From SZUA-368 sp028533045 (GTDB lineage Bacteria > Spirochaetota > Spirochaetia > DSM-2461), in assembly GCA_050031985.1 (NCBI GenBank), contig JBNAIG010000025.1, positions 1-64,000 of the forward strand: a stretch of DNA of 64,000 nt, written 5' to 3'. Shown one piece after another: positions 1 to 7,174 of this stretch. The notes below the pieces were generated by a model that made no database searches, was not told the origin of the DNA, and was given only the letters and a program-made list of their open reading frames with translations. Position 1 is the first letter of the stretch; the number at the start of each line of letters is the position of its first letter. The position numbers and the translations under genes were made by a program.

Positions 1-63
1 TCCCATCGTATGTTTTTGTCCATAAACAAATTATACAATGAGAGGAAGTTTTATAATAGTCCA

Positions 64-483
64 TTAAAACTCGAATTTCGGCCTAAGTAATAATAAATGT
101 GGAACAAACAGTAGAGAAAGGAAGAACCCAAAAAAAACGACAAAAGCTTTTGCCCCAAGGCCCAAATCTCCCGTATTTAGCCTTAATAAAAGGACACTAA
201 AAAAAACGGTCATTATTATTGAAAAATAAAATAATCTTAAAACAATATAAGCTCTATTTAGTACTTCACCCTTAATCTCTTTTCTTTCTTTTGTGTAAAG
301 AAAAAATACTGATAACAATGAATAATTCATGAGTATCATAAATATACCAACAACATAAAGGAAGTAACTCCCTCTAGAAAATAGATAAAATGAAAAATAG
401 GATTCAAGAATGAGAAAAAACAAAAGAAAAGGGATAATTATTTTCTTTCTTTCACTAGCTGTCCTCATCTTATTTCTATCCAT
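64..483 (-). CDS. Small multi-pass membrane protein, unknown function
   Basis: This 139-residue protein is very hydrophobic, with about four predicted membrane segments after a short basic N-terminus (MDRNKMRTASERKK). I do not recognise the family. It is the last gene of a minus-strand series (RHS tip, lipoprotein, this gene) and its start overlaps the end of the lipoprotein gene by about 19 nt, so the two are probably translated together. The DNA is clearly more AT-rich than the housekeeping genes to the right, which suggests acquired DNA. It could be an accessory or immunity protein of the RHS cassette, but nothing in the sequence proves that. Confidence 0.6.
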   Translation of the reverse strand: MDRNKMRTASERKKIIIPFLLFFLILESYFSFYLFSRGSYFLYVVGIFMILMNYSLLSVFFLYTKERKEIKGEVLNRAYIVLRLFYFSIIMTVFFSVLLLRLNTGDLGLGAKAFVVFFGFFLSLLFVPHLLLLRPKFEF

Positions 484-1016
484 TGAGTATTCTTTAAGAT
501 GTCAAGAATCTCCTTTTCAATACTTCTAAATAATGCTCTATTTTCATAATTGATAAAATCAACAATAAATGTCTCTTCTTTTGGATTAGAAAAATAAAAG
601 TCAGTATTACCGGATTCTAAACTATCCCCCACTATAGTACCTGTAAAGCTATTTAAAACATCATTCTTTTGGAGAGATCCTTCAACGTTAATCAATACAT
701 CTTTTACTAATTTAATTAATTTCTCTTTATCTTCTGAGGCTATTTCACTAATGAACTTTAAGGTCCGATCAAGGTTAACATACTCAAAACTCACGGTGTT
801 ATTACTTAAGTAAAACTTCCAGTAGAAATCTCTTTCATTCTTCCCATAACTGAAGATCAAGTTCTGATTATGAGTTAAATAGTCAGCTCCTACTTCTCCT
901 TGTTCATTAATAATCAAGTTATCGATTAAAAGAAGAACTTGCTCATTAATGTTTGCTCTACTACAAGAAGCAATAACTACAAGAGTAATCAAGAGCATAT
1001 GAAATCTAATCTTCAA
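465..1016 (-). CDS. Putative lipoprotein downstream of RHS tip (TTG start)
   Basis: The protein has a lipoprotein signal: a basic start (MKIRFHMLL), a hydrophobic stretch and the lipobox VIASC. I place the start at a TTG (1016-1014) because GGAG stands 8 nt before it and the coding frame then overlaps the stop codon of the RHS fragment (1008-1006). An ATG at 998 also remains possible, and a longer open frame reaches 1085 but puts non-signal sequence before the hydrophobic core. The rest is a mixed alpha/beta protein of about 160 residues with no family I recognise. A gene that overlaps the 3' end of an RHS toxin tip is usually its immunity gene, so this is a candidate immunity lipoprotein (inference). 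Confidence 0.6.
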   Translation of the reverse strand: MKIRFHMLLITLVVIASCSRANINEQVLLLIDNLIINEQGEVGADYLTHNQNLIFSYGKNERDFYWKFYLSNNTVSFEYVNLDRTLKFISEIASEDKEKLIKLVKDVLINVEGSLQKNDVLNSFTGTIVGDSLESGNTDFYFSNPKEETFIVDFINYENRALFRSIEKEILDILKNTQWIEIR

Positions 1017-1833
1017 TTTTTGAACTCCAAACATTTCCTGCGTCATCATATGTATATGATGACTCGATTTTTTCAGTATACGCATCGATTATTTGATCAT
1101 TTGCTGCGATTTGACTTTCGTTGGAAGCTAGCTCTGATCGTGGAGAAAATTTCTCATCCTGATATACGTCTTTAATCTCATCGAGAGCTGAAATCACATC
1201 TGTTAAATCGTTAACTGTCCCCTCCACCTGAAAAGGTGTTGTTGGATCTGTAAATAGAGACTTAATCGCTTCTCCAATTCCACCTAGCTTTAAACCATAA
1301 ATAGCAAAAGCATTATTAAATCCAGCCTTTAGATATTTTTTAAAAACCCCTGATTCACCTGTTCGTTTTGAAAATCCTCCTATAAGAGCTGTAGGGTCTG
1401 AAATTCTTTTTTTGAGCGTTTCATTTCGTTCCTTCAAATCTTTATTCTCGTTCTTTAAAGAATATACAGTATCAATCCAATATTCATATTGTGCAGGATC
1501 AGCATAGTTTTTCCCATCTATGGTACTATCCAACTCTTTACCAGTAGGATCGTTATATTTAACAGGATTGTTACCACAATATGAATAAGGGTTCTGAGAT
1601 TCAATAATATTGAATCCTTGAATCAACTCAAATGATTCATCCATGGGATTAATTAATGACCAGATGTTCGGATCAGAGCTAACCCACCTAGAAGCCACCG
1701 GATTCATATACCTTGCCGACATATAATACAACCCGGTCTCCTCATCATACTCCTTTGACGTAAAATAATACCCCCACAAAAAAAGCCGCCCTCCCAACCG
1801 GAAAGCGGCCTTCTCAACGCGTAGAAACAACAT
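1006..1833 (-). pseudogene. RHS-repeat protein, C-terminal tip only (5'-truncated)
   Basis: From about 1770 down, the frame encodes the end of an RHS core (YYFTSKEYDEETGLYYMSAR, then SSDP and the closing motif NDPTG) followed by a variable C-terminal region of about 170 residues, the usual place of a polymorphic toxin domain. I do not recognise the toxin fold. The first 21 residues of the open frame are not RHS-like: they read through an intrinsic terminator (1778-1812) and part of a 126-bp palindrome that lie behind glnN. The thousands of bases of RHS core expected upstream are absent. It therefore looks like an orphan tip joined behind the glnN terminator by recombination. It may be silent, or may serve as a donor of alternative tips. 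Confidence 0.7.
1778..1812 (-). terminator. Intrinsic terminator of glnN
   Basis: On the minus strand an 8-bp stem (AAGGCCGC with GCGGCTTT, one wobble pair) is followed directly by seven T. It lies about 160 nt after the glnN stop and marks the border between the nitrogen block and the RHS fragment. Confidence 0.7.
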
Positions 1834-1845
1834 CCCCAGCGCTGC

Positions 1846-1971
1846 ATTGAATGCTGCAGATCGTGCCAGAGGTTAGGCGGGCCAAAGTTCTGAACCCGCA
1901 GTGTACGAAAGTACATGAGGACTCAGGTTCTTAGCCCAACGACGCCCCTGGTGCTAGATGCAGCGTTCAAT
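1846..1971. repeat. 126-bp imperfect palindrome, copy 1 (ERIC-like)
   Basis: The arms pair along nearly their whole length: ATTGAATGCTGCA at 1846-1858 with TGCAGCGTTCAAT at 1959-1971, and centrally TGTAC-GAAA-GTACA. The centre (1887-1932) closely matches 45871-45918, and copy 2 is also 126 bp. One arm runs into the stop codon of glnN. The architecture resembles ERIC/IRU elements of enterobacteria, although the sequence is different. Confidence 0.75.
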
Positions 1972-4088
1972 TACATGGTGAAAAGGAGATCTTCATAAGA
2001 GGGGAACGGCCAAGTCAGCTTGTCGCTGATCTTTTCAAGACCATCACCGAACTCTCGAACCTTAGCCATGGCGGGGATTACATCGTTAAGGAAGCTGGAA
2101 GCAGCCTTAAGAGCATCCTCTTCAATAGCCAGAGCCTTGGCGTTGGCAGCCTTGAGCTCTTTAACGGCACCAAGAAGTCCTTCCATACCTTCGCTCAGAG
2201 CCTTAACCTGGGCTTCCTGTGCGGGAACCTTGAGGCCAAGAGCCTTCTGGTCAGCCACGGAAGTAGCCAGTTCGCTGGCGTAAGCGCTTACGGCGGGGAA
2301 AATCAGTCTTTCAGCCATTTCGGTGGTTACACCGGCTTCAATGTTGAGTCTCATGCAGTACTCTTCAAGGTAAACTTCGTAGCGGGACTCAAGTTCTTCC
2401 TTGGTGAATACGCCGTGCTTGCCAAACAGGGCAACGCTGGCATCGCTGATGAGTTCGGGAACAGAAACGACAGTGTTCTTCAGATTGGGGAGGCCTCTCT
2501 TTTCAGCTTCAACAACCCATTCGTCGGAGTAACCGTTACCGTTGAAAACGATTCTGTCGTGAGCCTTGTAGGTGTCCACAACGATCTTCTGGATTTCGGC
2601 GTTCACATCGGAAGCTTTTTCCAGTCTGTCGGCGAACTCACCCAGAATGTCGGCTACACCGGTGTTGATAACAACGTTGGGACCGGCCAGAGACTGGCTG
2701 GAACCTACCATTCTGAACTCGAACCGGTTACCGGTGAAGGCAAAGGGAGAAGTTCTGTTTCTGTCGGTGTTGTCCTTGGGCAGCTTGGGCAGGTGGCTGG
2801 CACCGAGCTCAATCTTTTCTCCGCCCATGGAGGGAACGGGCTTACCGGCGGCAAGACAGTCCATAACCTCTTTCAGCTGGGTACCCAGGAAGATAGAGAT
2901 GATGGCGGGGGGCGCTTCGTTAGCTCCGAGTCTGTGGTCGTTGGAAACGCTGGAAGCGGACATCTTGAGCAGGGGAGCGTATACGTCAACCGCCTTGATG
3001 ATAGCGCTGAGCATTACCATGAACTGGGCGTTTTCCTGGGGGTTTTCACCGGGGCTCAGCAGGTTAATGCCGTCGTCGGTTCCCATGGACCAGTTGTTAT
3101 GTTTACCGTTACCGTTAACACCGGCAAAGGGTTTTTCGTGAATCAGACAAACCAGGTCGTGTCTATCGGCTACTTTCTTGAGCATTTCCATAACCAGCTG
3201 GTTAGAGTCGGAAGCTACGTTGGAAGTAGAGTAGATAGGAGCGATTTCGAACTGGTTGGGAGCTACTTCGTTGTGCTGAGTCTTGGCGGAAATGCCCAGT
3301 CTCCACAATTCGTAGTTAAGTTCTCTCATGAAGTCGGCAACTCTTTCCTTAATGGCACCAAAGTAGTGGTCGTCCATTTCCTGTCCCTTAGCGGACATGG
3401 TACCAAAACAGGCACGTCCGGTCAGCTTAAGGTCAGGTCTCTGCATGAAGAGTTCCTTGTCTACCAGGAAGTATTCCTGCTCGGGACCAACCAGAGAAGT
3501 TACTCTCTTGCTGGTGGTGTTACCCAAAGCCTTGAGTACTCGCATAGCCTGCTTGTTAAGAGCTTCCATGGAACGGAGAAGGGGAACTTTCTTATCCAGA
3601 GCTTCACCGGTGTAGGAAATAAAACCGGTGGGGATACAAAGGGTCAGGCCGGAAGCGTCCTGTTTAAGGAACGCGGGGCTGTTGATGTCCCAGGCAGTAT
3701 AACCGCGGGCTTCGAAGGTTGCTCGAATACCACCGTTGGGGAAGGAAGACGCATCGGGCTCACCCTGAATGAGTTCCTTACCGGAAAATTCCATGATAAC
3801 CGTACCGTCATCGGAGGGGGAGATAAAAGAGTCGTGTTTCTCCGCCGTAAGACCGGTCAGGGGCTGGAACCAGTGAGTGTAGTGGGTCGCGCCCTTCTCA
3901 ATAGCCCAATCTTTCATGGCGCTGGCAACAACTTCGGCAATTTCCAAAGTCAGCTCAGCTTCACCGGCCTGAACAACTTTCAGAGCCTTGTAAATATTTT
4001 TGGGCAGACGAGCCTTCATTGTGGCGTCGTTAAAACAACTCTCTCCGTAAAGATCTTCTACGGGAGTCTGTGCGAAATCAATCGACAT
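1971..4088 (-). CDS. glnN: Glutamine synthetase type III
   Basis: This 705-residue enzyme makes glutamine from glutamate, ammonia and ATP in the cytoplasm. Its length and N-terminus (FNDATMKARLPKNIYKALK) are those of the GSIII family rather than the 450-residue GSI. Active-site regions typical of the family are visible: GPEQEYFLV (about residue 200), GNGKHNNWSMG (about 330), NDHRLGANEAPPAI (about 385) and EFRMVGSSQS (about 455). The ATG has a good ribosome binding site (AGGAG, 4096-4100). A sigma-54 promoter at 4159-4175 fits nitrogen control by the NifA-type activator nearby. The transcript should end at the terminator at 1778-1812. Confidence 0.97.
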   Translation of the reverse strand: MSIDFAQTPVEDLYGESCFNDATMKARLPKNIYKALKVVQAGEAELTLEIAEVVASAMKDWAIEKGATHYTHWFQPLTGLTAEKHDSFISPSDDGTVIMEFSGKELIQGEPDASSFPNGGIRATFEARGYTAWDINSPAFLKQDASGLTLCIPTGFISYTGEALDKKVPLLRSMEALNKQAMRVLKALGNTTSKRVTSLVGPEQEYFLVDKELFMQRPDLKLTGRACFGTMSAKGQEMDDHYFGAIKERVADFMRELNYELWRLGISAKTQHNEVAPNQFEIAPIYSTSNVASDSNQLVMEMLKKVADRHDLVCLIHEKPFAGVNGNGKHNNWSMGTDDGINLLSPGENPQENAQFMVMLSAIIKAVDVYAPLLKMSASSVSNDHRLGANEAPPAIISIFLGTQLKEVMDCLAAGKPVPSMGGEKIELGASHLPKLPKDNTDRNRTSPFAFTGNRFEFRMVGSSQSLAGPNVVINTGVADILGEFADRLEKASDVNAEIQKIVVDTYKAHDRIVFNGNGYSDEWVVEAEKRGLPNLKNTVVSVPELISDASVALFGKHGVFTKEELESRYEVYLEEYCMRLNIEAGVTTEMAERLIFPAVSAYASELATSVADQKALGLKVPAQEAQVKALSEGMEGLLGAVKELKAANAKALAIEEDALKAASSFLNDVIPAMAKVREFGDGLEKISDKLTWPFPSYEDLLFTM

Positions 4089-4158
4089 ATACTATCTCCT
4101 ATTACATATTAATATACCGTATGGGCTTTCCCGTCGCTGGGAAACTACAAGTATTATA

Positions 4159-4175
4159 TGCAAAAAATATGCCAA
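4159..4175 (-). promoter_or_regulatory. Sigma-54 (-24/-12) promoter of glnN
   Basis: The minus strand reads TTGGCAT-ATTTT-TTGCA, with exactly 10 nt between the GG and GC pairs required by RpoN. It differs from TTGGCAC-N5-TTGCA at one base. The transcript would start near 4147, about 60 nt before the glnN ATG. Confidence 0.8.
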
Positions 4176-4178
4176 TGG

Positions 4179-4287
4179 AAAGGGGGGGAGGCCTCCCCCT
4201 CGGCTCCAATGGGCTCTTCCTGCCCTCTGGCCCGGTTTCGTCCCCTTCACCGGTCGGGCAGGGCCCATTTGCACCTACCCCCTCTTT
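4179..4287. other. GC-rich foldable island upstream of glnN promoter
   Basis: Within the 348-bp gene-free stretch 4089-4436, this part is strikingly GC-rich. An outer pair (AAAGGGGG with CCCCCTCTTT) encloses the palindrome GGAGGCCTCC and a longer hairpin (AATGGGC/GCCCATT, TGCCC/GGGCA, CCGGT/ACCGG). It sits immediately upstream of the sigma-54 promoter, where the DNA loop to a distal activator would form. The remainder of the gap holds the promoter, a possible activator site near 4296-4312 (ATGTACAATGTCTACAA) and the terminator of the 5'-nucleotidase gene. Confidence 0.5.
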
Positions 4288-4378
4288 TCTACCAAAATGT
4301 ACAATGTCTACAATACGGTAGGAAAACCATAGTTGATGATACGGGAATGTAACTAATTACAGAAAGGTACAAAAGAGA

Positions 4379-4413
4379 AAGCGCCCCACCCGAGCTGTGC
4401 GGGAGGGGCGCTT
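4379..4413 (-). terminator. Intrinsic terminator of the 5'-nucleotidase gene
   Basis: A long GC-rich stem (AAGCGCCCC with GGGGCGCTT, extended by CCCG/CGGG) is followed on the minus strand by a T-rich run. It lies 24 nt after the stop codon of the 5'-nucleotidase gene. Confidence 0.75.
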
Positions 4414-4436
4414 GAAACAGGAGGTGAAACCCTGTT

Positions 4437-6437
4437 CTAGTACATGATTCTCATATCTTCGCTTCGGTCGGTCTCTTCAATGGAAAAGGCGTCCGCTGTC
4501 GTGGCGTGGAATGCCATGAGGTACTCGGCCAGAGCGTCCTGTTCGCCGCCGGTGTAGCTGAATGAGCTGTTTTTGCCGGGGTCGGCGGAAAGGTTTTCGT
4601 CGGGGAAATCGGTCTCTTCCCCGTAGCCCTTGCCATCGTAAAGGTTACGTCTGTCGCTGTTGCTCAGTTTGTCGTAGGGGTAGCCGTCACCGCCGCCGGC
4701 CAGGTAGTTAAGAGTTACCAGGCGGAAGGTTCGGTTCGCATCGCCCTGGAGAGCGCCGTCGGCCACAACCGTATCCTTAACAGAACCATCGGCGTTAAGA
4801 ACATCCAGGCTTACCAGACGGCTGCCTGCTTCTTTGGAAGCGTCAAAGCTAAGTTTCATACCGGCCACCTGGGGAAACTTACCGGGAGTCGCCCCTTCGG
4901 CGGTTTCGCTAATAGCGTGCTCAAGGAGCATCACCAGTTCTTCCGCTGTGGCGGTTAGGGTACAAAGGCCGTTGTCAAAACGGAGGGTAGCTTTGAGGTG
5001 TCCTTCGGAAACACCGCCGCCAATGGGAGCGTTGTAAACCGCTTCGGAGTAGTCGGTGGAACCGGGGGGAACCACGGCGGAACCGATTTCGGTACGAATA
5101 CCGCCGCCGTTCTTGATGGAAAGGTCAACGGGAGTCTGTCCCATGAGGTTGGCGTACCAGAGATTGGCGTCGGCAGTCAGGTCACCCAGGTTGGTCTCCT
5201 GAGTTCTTACCTGGGAACGGCGACCGTCAAGGTAGACATCGGTATAACCCAGGACATTACCGAACTGAGCTTCGATTACGGTGGCGATAGCTTCCTGTAC
5301 GGCCACAACTCTTTCGTCGGGAGTTCCCCCCAGTTCGGCGGCCATTTCGGGAGTAGCGGCGTATACCCCGTTAACTTTTTTATCCAGGTCTTTGATAACC
5401 ACATAGCCCTTTTCGTCAAAGGAAACCACCAGGCGGCCCAGGTACTTGTAATCTCCGTCTACGTTAACAACAAGGATAGGCTTGTCGTCGGCGGAAGCGG
5501 TGCTATAGGGATAGTTCATTTCGAACTTGTTGTCACCGCCGTAAAGGGTGTCTGTTTTATCTCCCATGCGGGTGTTGGAACCGCCGGCCACAATAACGTC
5601 CACGTCGGTGAGCATTTCGGCCAGGGCCATTTCTATCTGGATCTGCTGCATATGGGCGAGAAGGATGATTTTATTGATGCCCATGGCGGTTAGAGCGTCA
5701 ACGGACTTCTGGATCTCTGCGGCCAGGCCTTCGATGGAGTCGTCCTCGGGTAATACGGTAATACCTGCGGTGCTGGTGATTACGTCCAGGGTAGGAGTGG
5801 AGGCTCCCACAAGGCCGATTTTTTCACCGTTCACTTCCGTATAAGTATAAGCGGCGACTTTGCCCTTGAGCTCGTCGGCGGAGAGGCCGTTTTCGCCCAT
5901 CATTTTGCTGGTGTCCCCGTCGGTGCTCCAGTCCAGGTTAGCCGAGAGGTAGGGAAACTGTGAACCGGGGAACTCAATACCGTTCTTCGATTCAATCTGG
6001 CAGGCATCGGCGAATTCTCCGGGGCCTGCGTCCAGGTCATGGTTACCCATGGCGGAAGCCTTAACGTTAAAATAGTTCATAAAAGCGATATCGGCATGAC
6101 CCGGCTCGTTGGAACCGGTTACGGCCCGTACGGCGCTCTGTTCGGCAGCGTAGAAACGGGGCCCGGGAATCAGGTTGTCCCCGGAGCTTACTACCAGAGT
6201 GGAGTCGCTGTAGGAGGCGTCGTTCTGAAAGGCGTTAACCAGAGCGGAAAAGTCATCCACCGCGTCCATGGCAATCTCTTCGTTTCCGTCAATGTCGGCA
6301 AAGTGGAGCAGCTGAAGGGTATATACCGCTTCGCCCGCTTTGTAGGAACTTGTTTTACCCTTGTTAGGGGTTTGGCAAGCCAGGAGCAAGAGGGCGGCCA
6401 TGGCGGCCAGCCCCAGACTCAAAATTTTCTTTTTCAT
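4437..6437 (-). CDS. 5'-nucleotidase/metallophosphatase lipoprotein (UshA family)
   Basis: The 666-residue protein starts with a lipoprotein signal (lipobox LLLAC), so it should be anchored outside the cytoplasm. The N-terminal half is a calcineurin-like phosphoesterase (VVSSGDN, MGNHDLDAG, ILLAHMQQ) and the C-terminal half is the nucleotidase substrate domain (NGGGIRTE, LNYLAGGGDGYPY). The family removes phosphate from extracellular nucleotides to salvage nucleosides and phosphate. Two metal-ligand motifs are unusual: the first is ADIDG instead of DxHG, and AGGSNTR replaces GGHSH. Metal use or substrate may therefore differ. Start: ATG with GAGGAG upstream. It stands alone, with its own terminator. 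Confidence 0.85.
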   Translation of the reverse strand: MKKKILSLGLAAMAALLLLACQTPNKGKTSSYKAGEAVYTLQLLHFADIDGNEEIAMDAVDDFSALVNAFQNDASYSDSTLVVSSGDNLIPGPRFYAAEQSAVRAVTGSNEPGHADIAFMNYFNVKASAMGNHDLDAGPGEFADACQIESKNGIEFPGSQFPYLSANLDWSTDGDTSKMMGENGLSADELKGKVAAYTYTEVNGEKIGLVGASTPTLDVITSTAGITVLPEDDSIEGLAAEIQKSVDALTAMGINKIILLAHMQQIQIEMALAEMLTDVDVIVAGGSNTRMGDKTDTLYGGDNKFEMNYPYSTASADDKPILVVNVDGDYKYLGRLVVSFDEKGYVVIKDLDKKVNGVYAATPEMAAELGGTPDERVVAVQEAIATVIEAQFGNVLGYTDVYLDGRRSQVRTQETNLGDLTADANLWYANLMGQTPVDLSIKNGGGIRTEIGSAVVPPGSTDYSEAVYNAPIGGGVSEGHLKATLRFDNGLCTLTATAEELVMLLEHAISETAEGATPGKFPQVAGMKLSFDASKEAGSRLVSLDVLNADGSVKDTVVADGALQGDANRTFRLVTLNYLAGGGDGYPYDKLSNSDRRNLYDGKGYGEETDFPDENLSADPGKNSSFSYTGGEQDALAEYLMAFHATTADAFSIEETDRSEDMRIMY

Positions 6438-6587
6438 GTAATCTCCTCATATTTTTGTTAAAGGGAATAATAAAACCCGTACCTTGTAATGTAAGATTAT
6501 TTCTCTTTCAAATCCAGTGATTTTTAGTGAAAAGTTAGAAAATCGTGAGGTGTATTTCTAAATTATTTCCTATGCGATAGGGATAGT

Positions 6588-6703
6588 AGGGGCCGGGGGA
6601 GTGTGGCTTGCGAAGCAAACGCACGGACAAGGGTCGCCGCCGGAGGCGGGGACGGAACCCCCGAATAGCCCGGGGGCGGGCCGGAGGCTCGGCCATCGCC
6701 CCT
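6588..6703. other. GC-rich four-hairpin element
   Basis: Inside the 381-bp gene-free stretch 6438-6818, about 116 bp are roughly 75% G+C. An outer stem (AGGGGC 6588-6593 with GCCCCT 6698-6703) would enclose four hairpins: TTGC-GAA-GCAA near 6608, CCGCC-GGA-GGCGG near 6637, CCCCCG/CGGGGG at 6658-6676 and GGCC/GGCC at 6679-6694. Either strand could form a multibranched RNA. No ORF or known RNA family is evident. The rest of the gap holds the probable 5'-nucleotidase promoter (AT-rich, 6440-6560) and the glnK terminator. Confidence 0.5.
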
Positions 6704-6752
6704 CTGAACTGCCGGTGACTATTATCTGTCTTCCTTAATTGGGTGTTTGTAT

Positions 6753-6783
6753 AAAAAAAGGAGGACCCTGAACGGGCCCTCCC
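6753..6783 (-). terminator. Intrinsic terminator of amtB-glnK
   Basis: On the minus strand the stem GGAGGGCCC/GGGTCCTCC with a GTTCA loop is followed by seven T, about 35 nt after the glnK stop codon. Confidence 0.85.
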
Positions 6784-6818
6784 AATGGTTAGGTTGGTAT
6801 TAAAATTGTTTTTTAGGT

Positions 6819-7160
6819 TTAGCCGATAGCGCCTTCGCCTTTTTCTCCGCTTCTGATTCGGATGGTTTCTTCGATGGGAAGGATAAAAATCTTTCCGTCT
6901 CCGATTTCTCCAGAGCGGGCTCCGCGGATGATCGCTTCTACTGTTTTGTCCACGAAGGCGGCGTTAACAGCAATTTCAATGCGGATTTTCTTAAGCAGGT
7001 TTACTTCCACTTCTACCCCTCGGTAGGTTTCGGTATAACCCATCTGCTGGCCGCATCCCATGGCGTTGGTTACGGACATTTTGTAAACTTCTTCCTTGTA
7101 CAGCTCCTGTTTAACAGCGTTAAGCTTGTCGGGCTGAATGTATGCTACGATAAGTTTCAT
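6819..7160 (-). CDS. glnK: Nitrogen regulatory protein PII, not uridylylatable
   Basis: PII proteins bind ATP/ADP and 2-oxoglutarate and gate AmtB and other nitrogen targets. This 113-residue copy has the full fold, with the C-terminal signature IRIRSGEKGEGAIG. It directly follows amtB (14-nt gap, same strand), the usual operon for the AmtB-blocking GlnK form. The T-loop reads GYTETYRGVEVEVNL: Tyr46 is kept but Tyr51, the residue uridylylated in enteric PII, is Val. Signalling by GlnD uridylylation is therefore not expected, and direct metabolite sensing is more likely. A strong ribosome binding site (AGGAGAGAG) precedes the ATG. Confidence 0.95.
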   Translation of the reverse strand: MKLIVAYIQPDKLNAVKQELYKEEVYKMSVTNAMGCGQQMGYTETYRGVEVEVNLLKKIRIEIAVNAAFVDKTVEAIIRGARSGEIGDGKIFILPIEETIRIRSGEKGEGAIG

Positions 7161-7174
7161 TCTTTTCTCTCTCC

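Noticed and set aside
1870..1940. Integron attC site inside the palindrome (GTTAGGC and GCCCAAC are present)
   Set aside because: In attC sites RYYYAAC comes first and GTTRRRY last on both strands; here the order is reversed. Copy 2 lacks the GTT box, and no integrase gene or cassette array is seen.
2415..4112. 565-codon open frame on the plus strand
   Set aside because: It lies antisense to glnN and follows from its codon bias. It has no ribosome binding site, and the protein is low in charged motifs and resembles no family.
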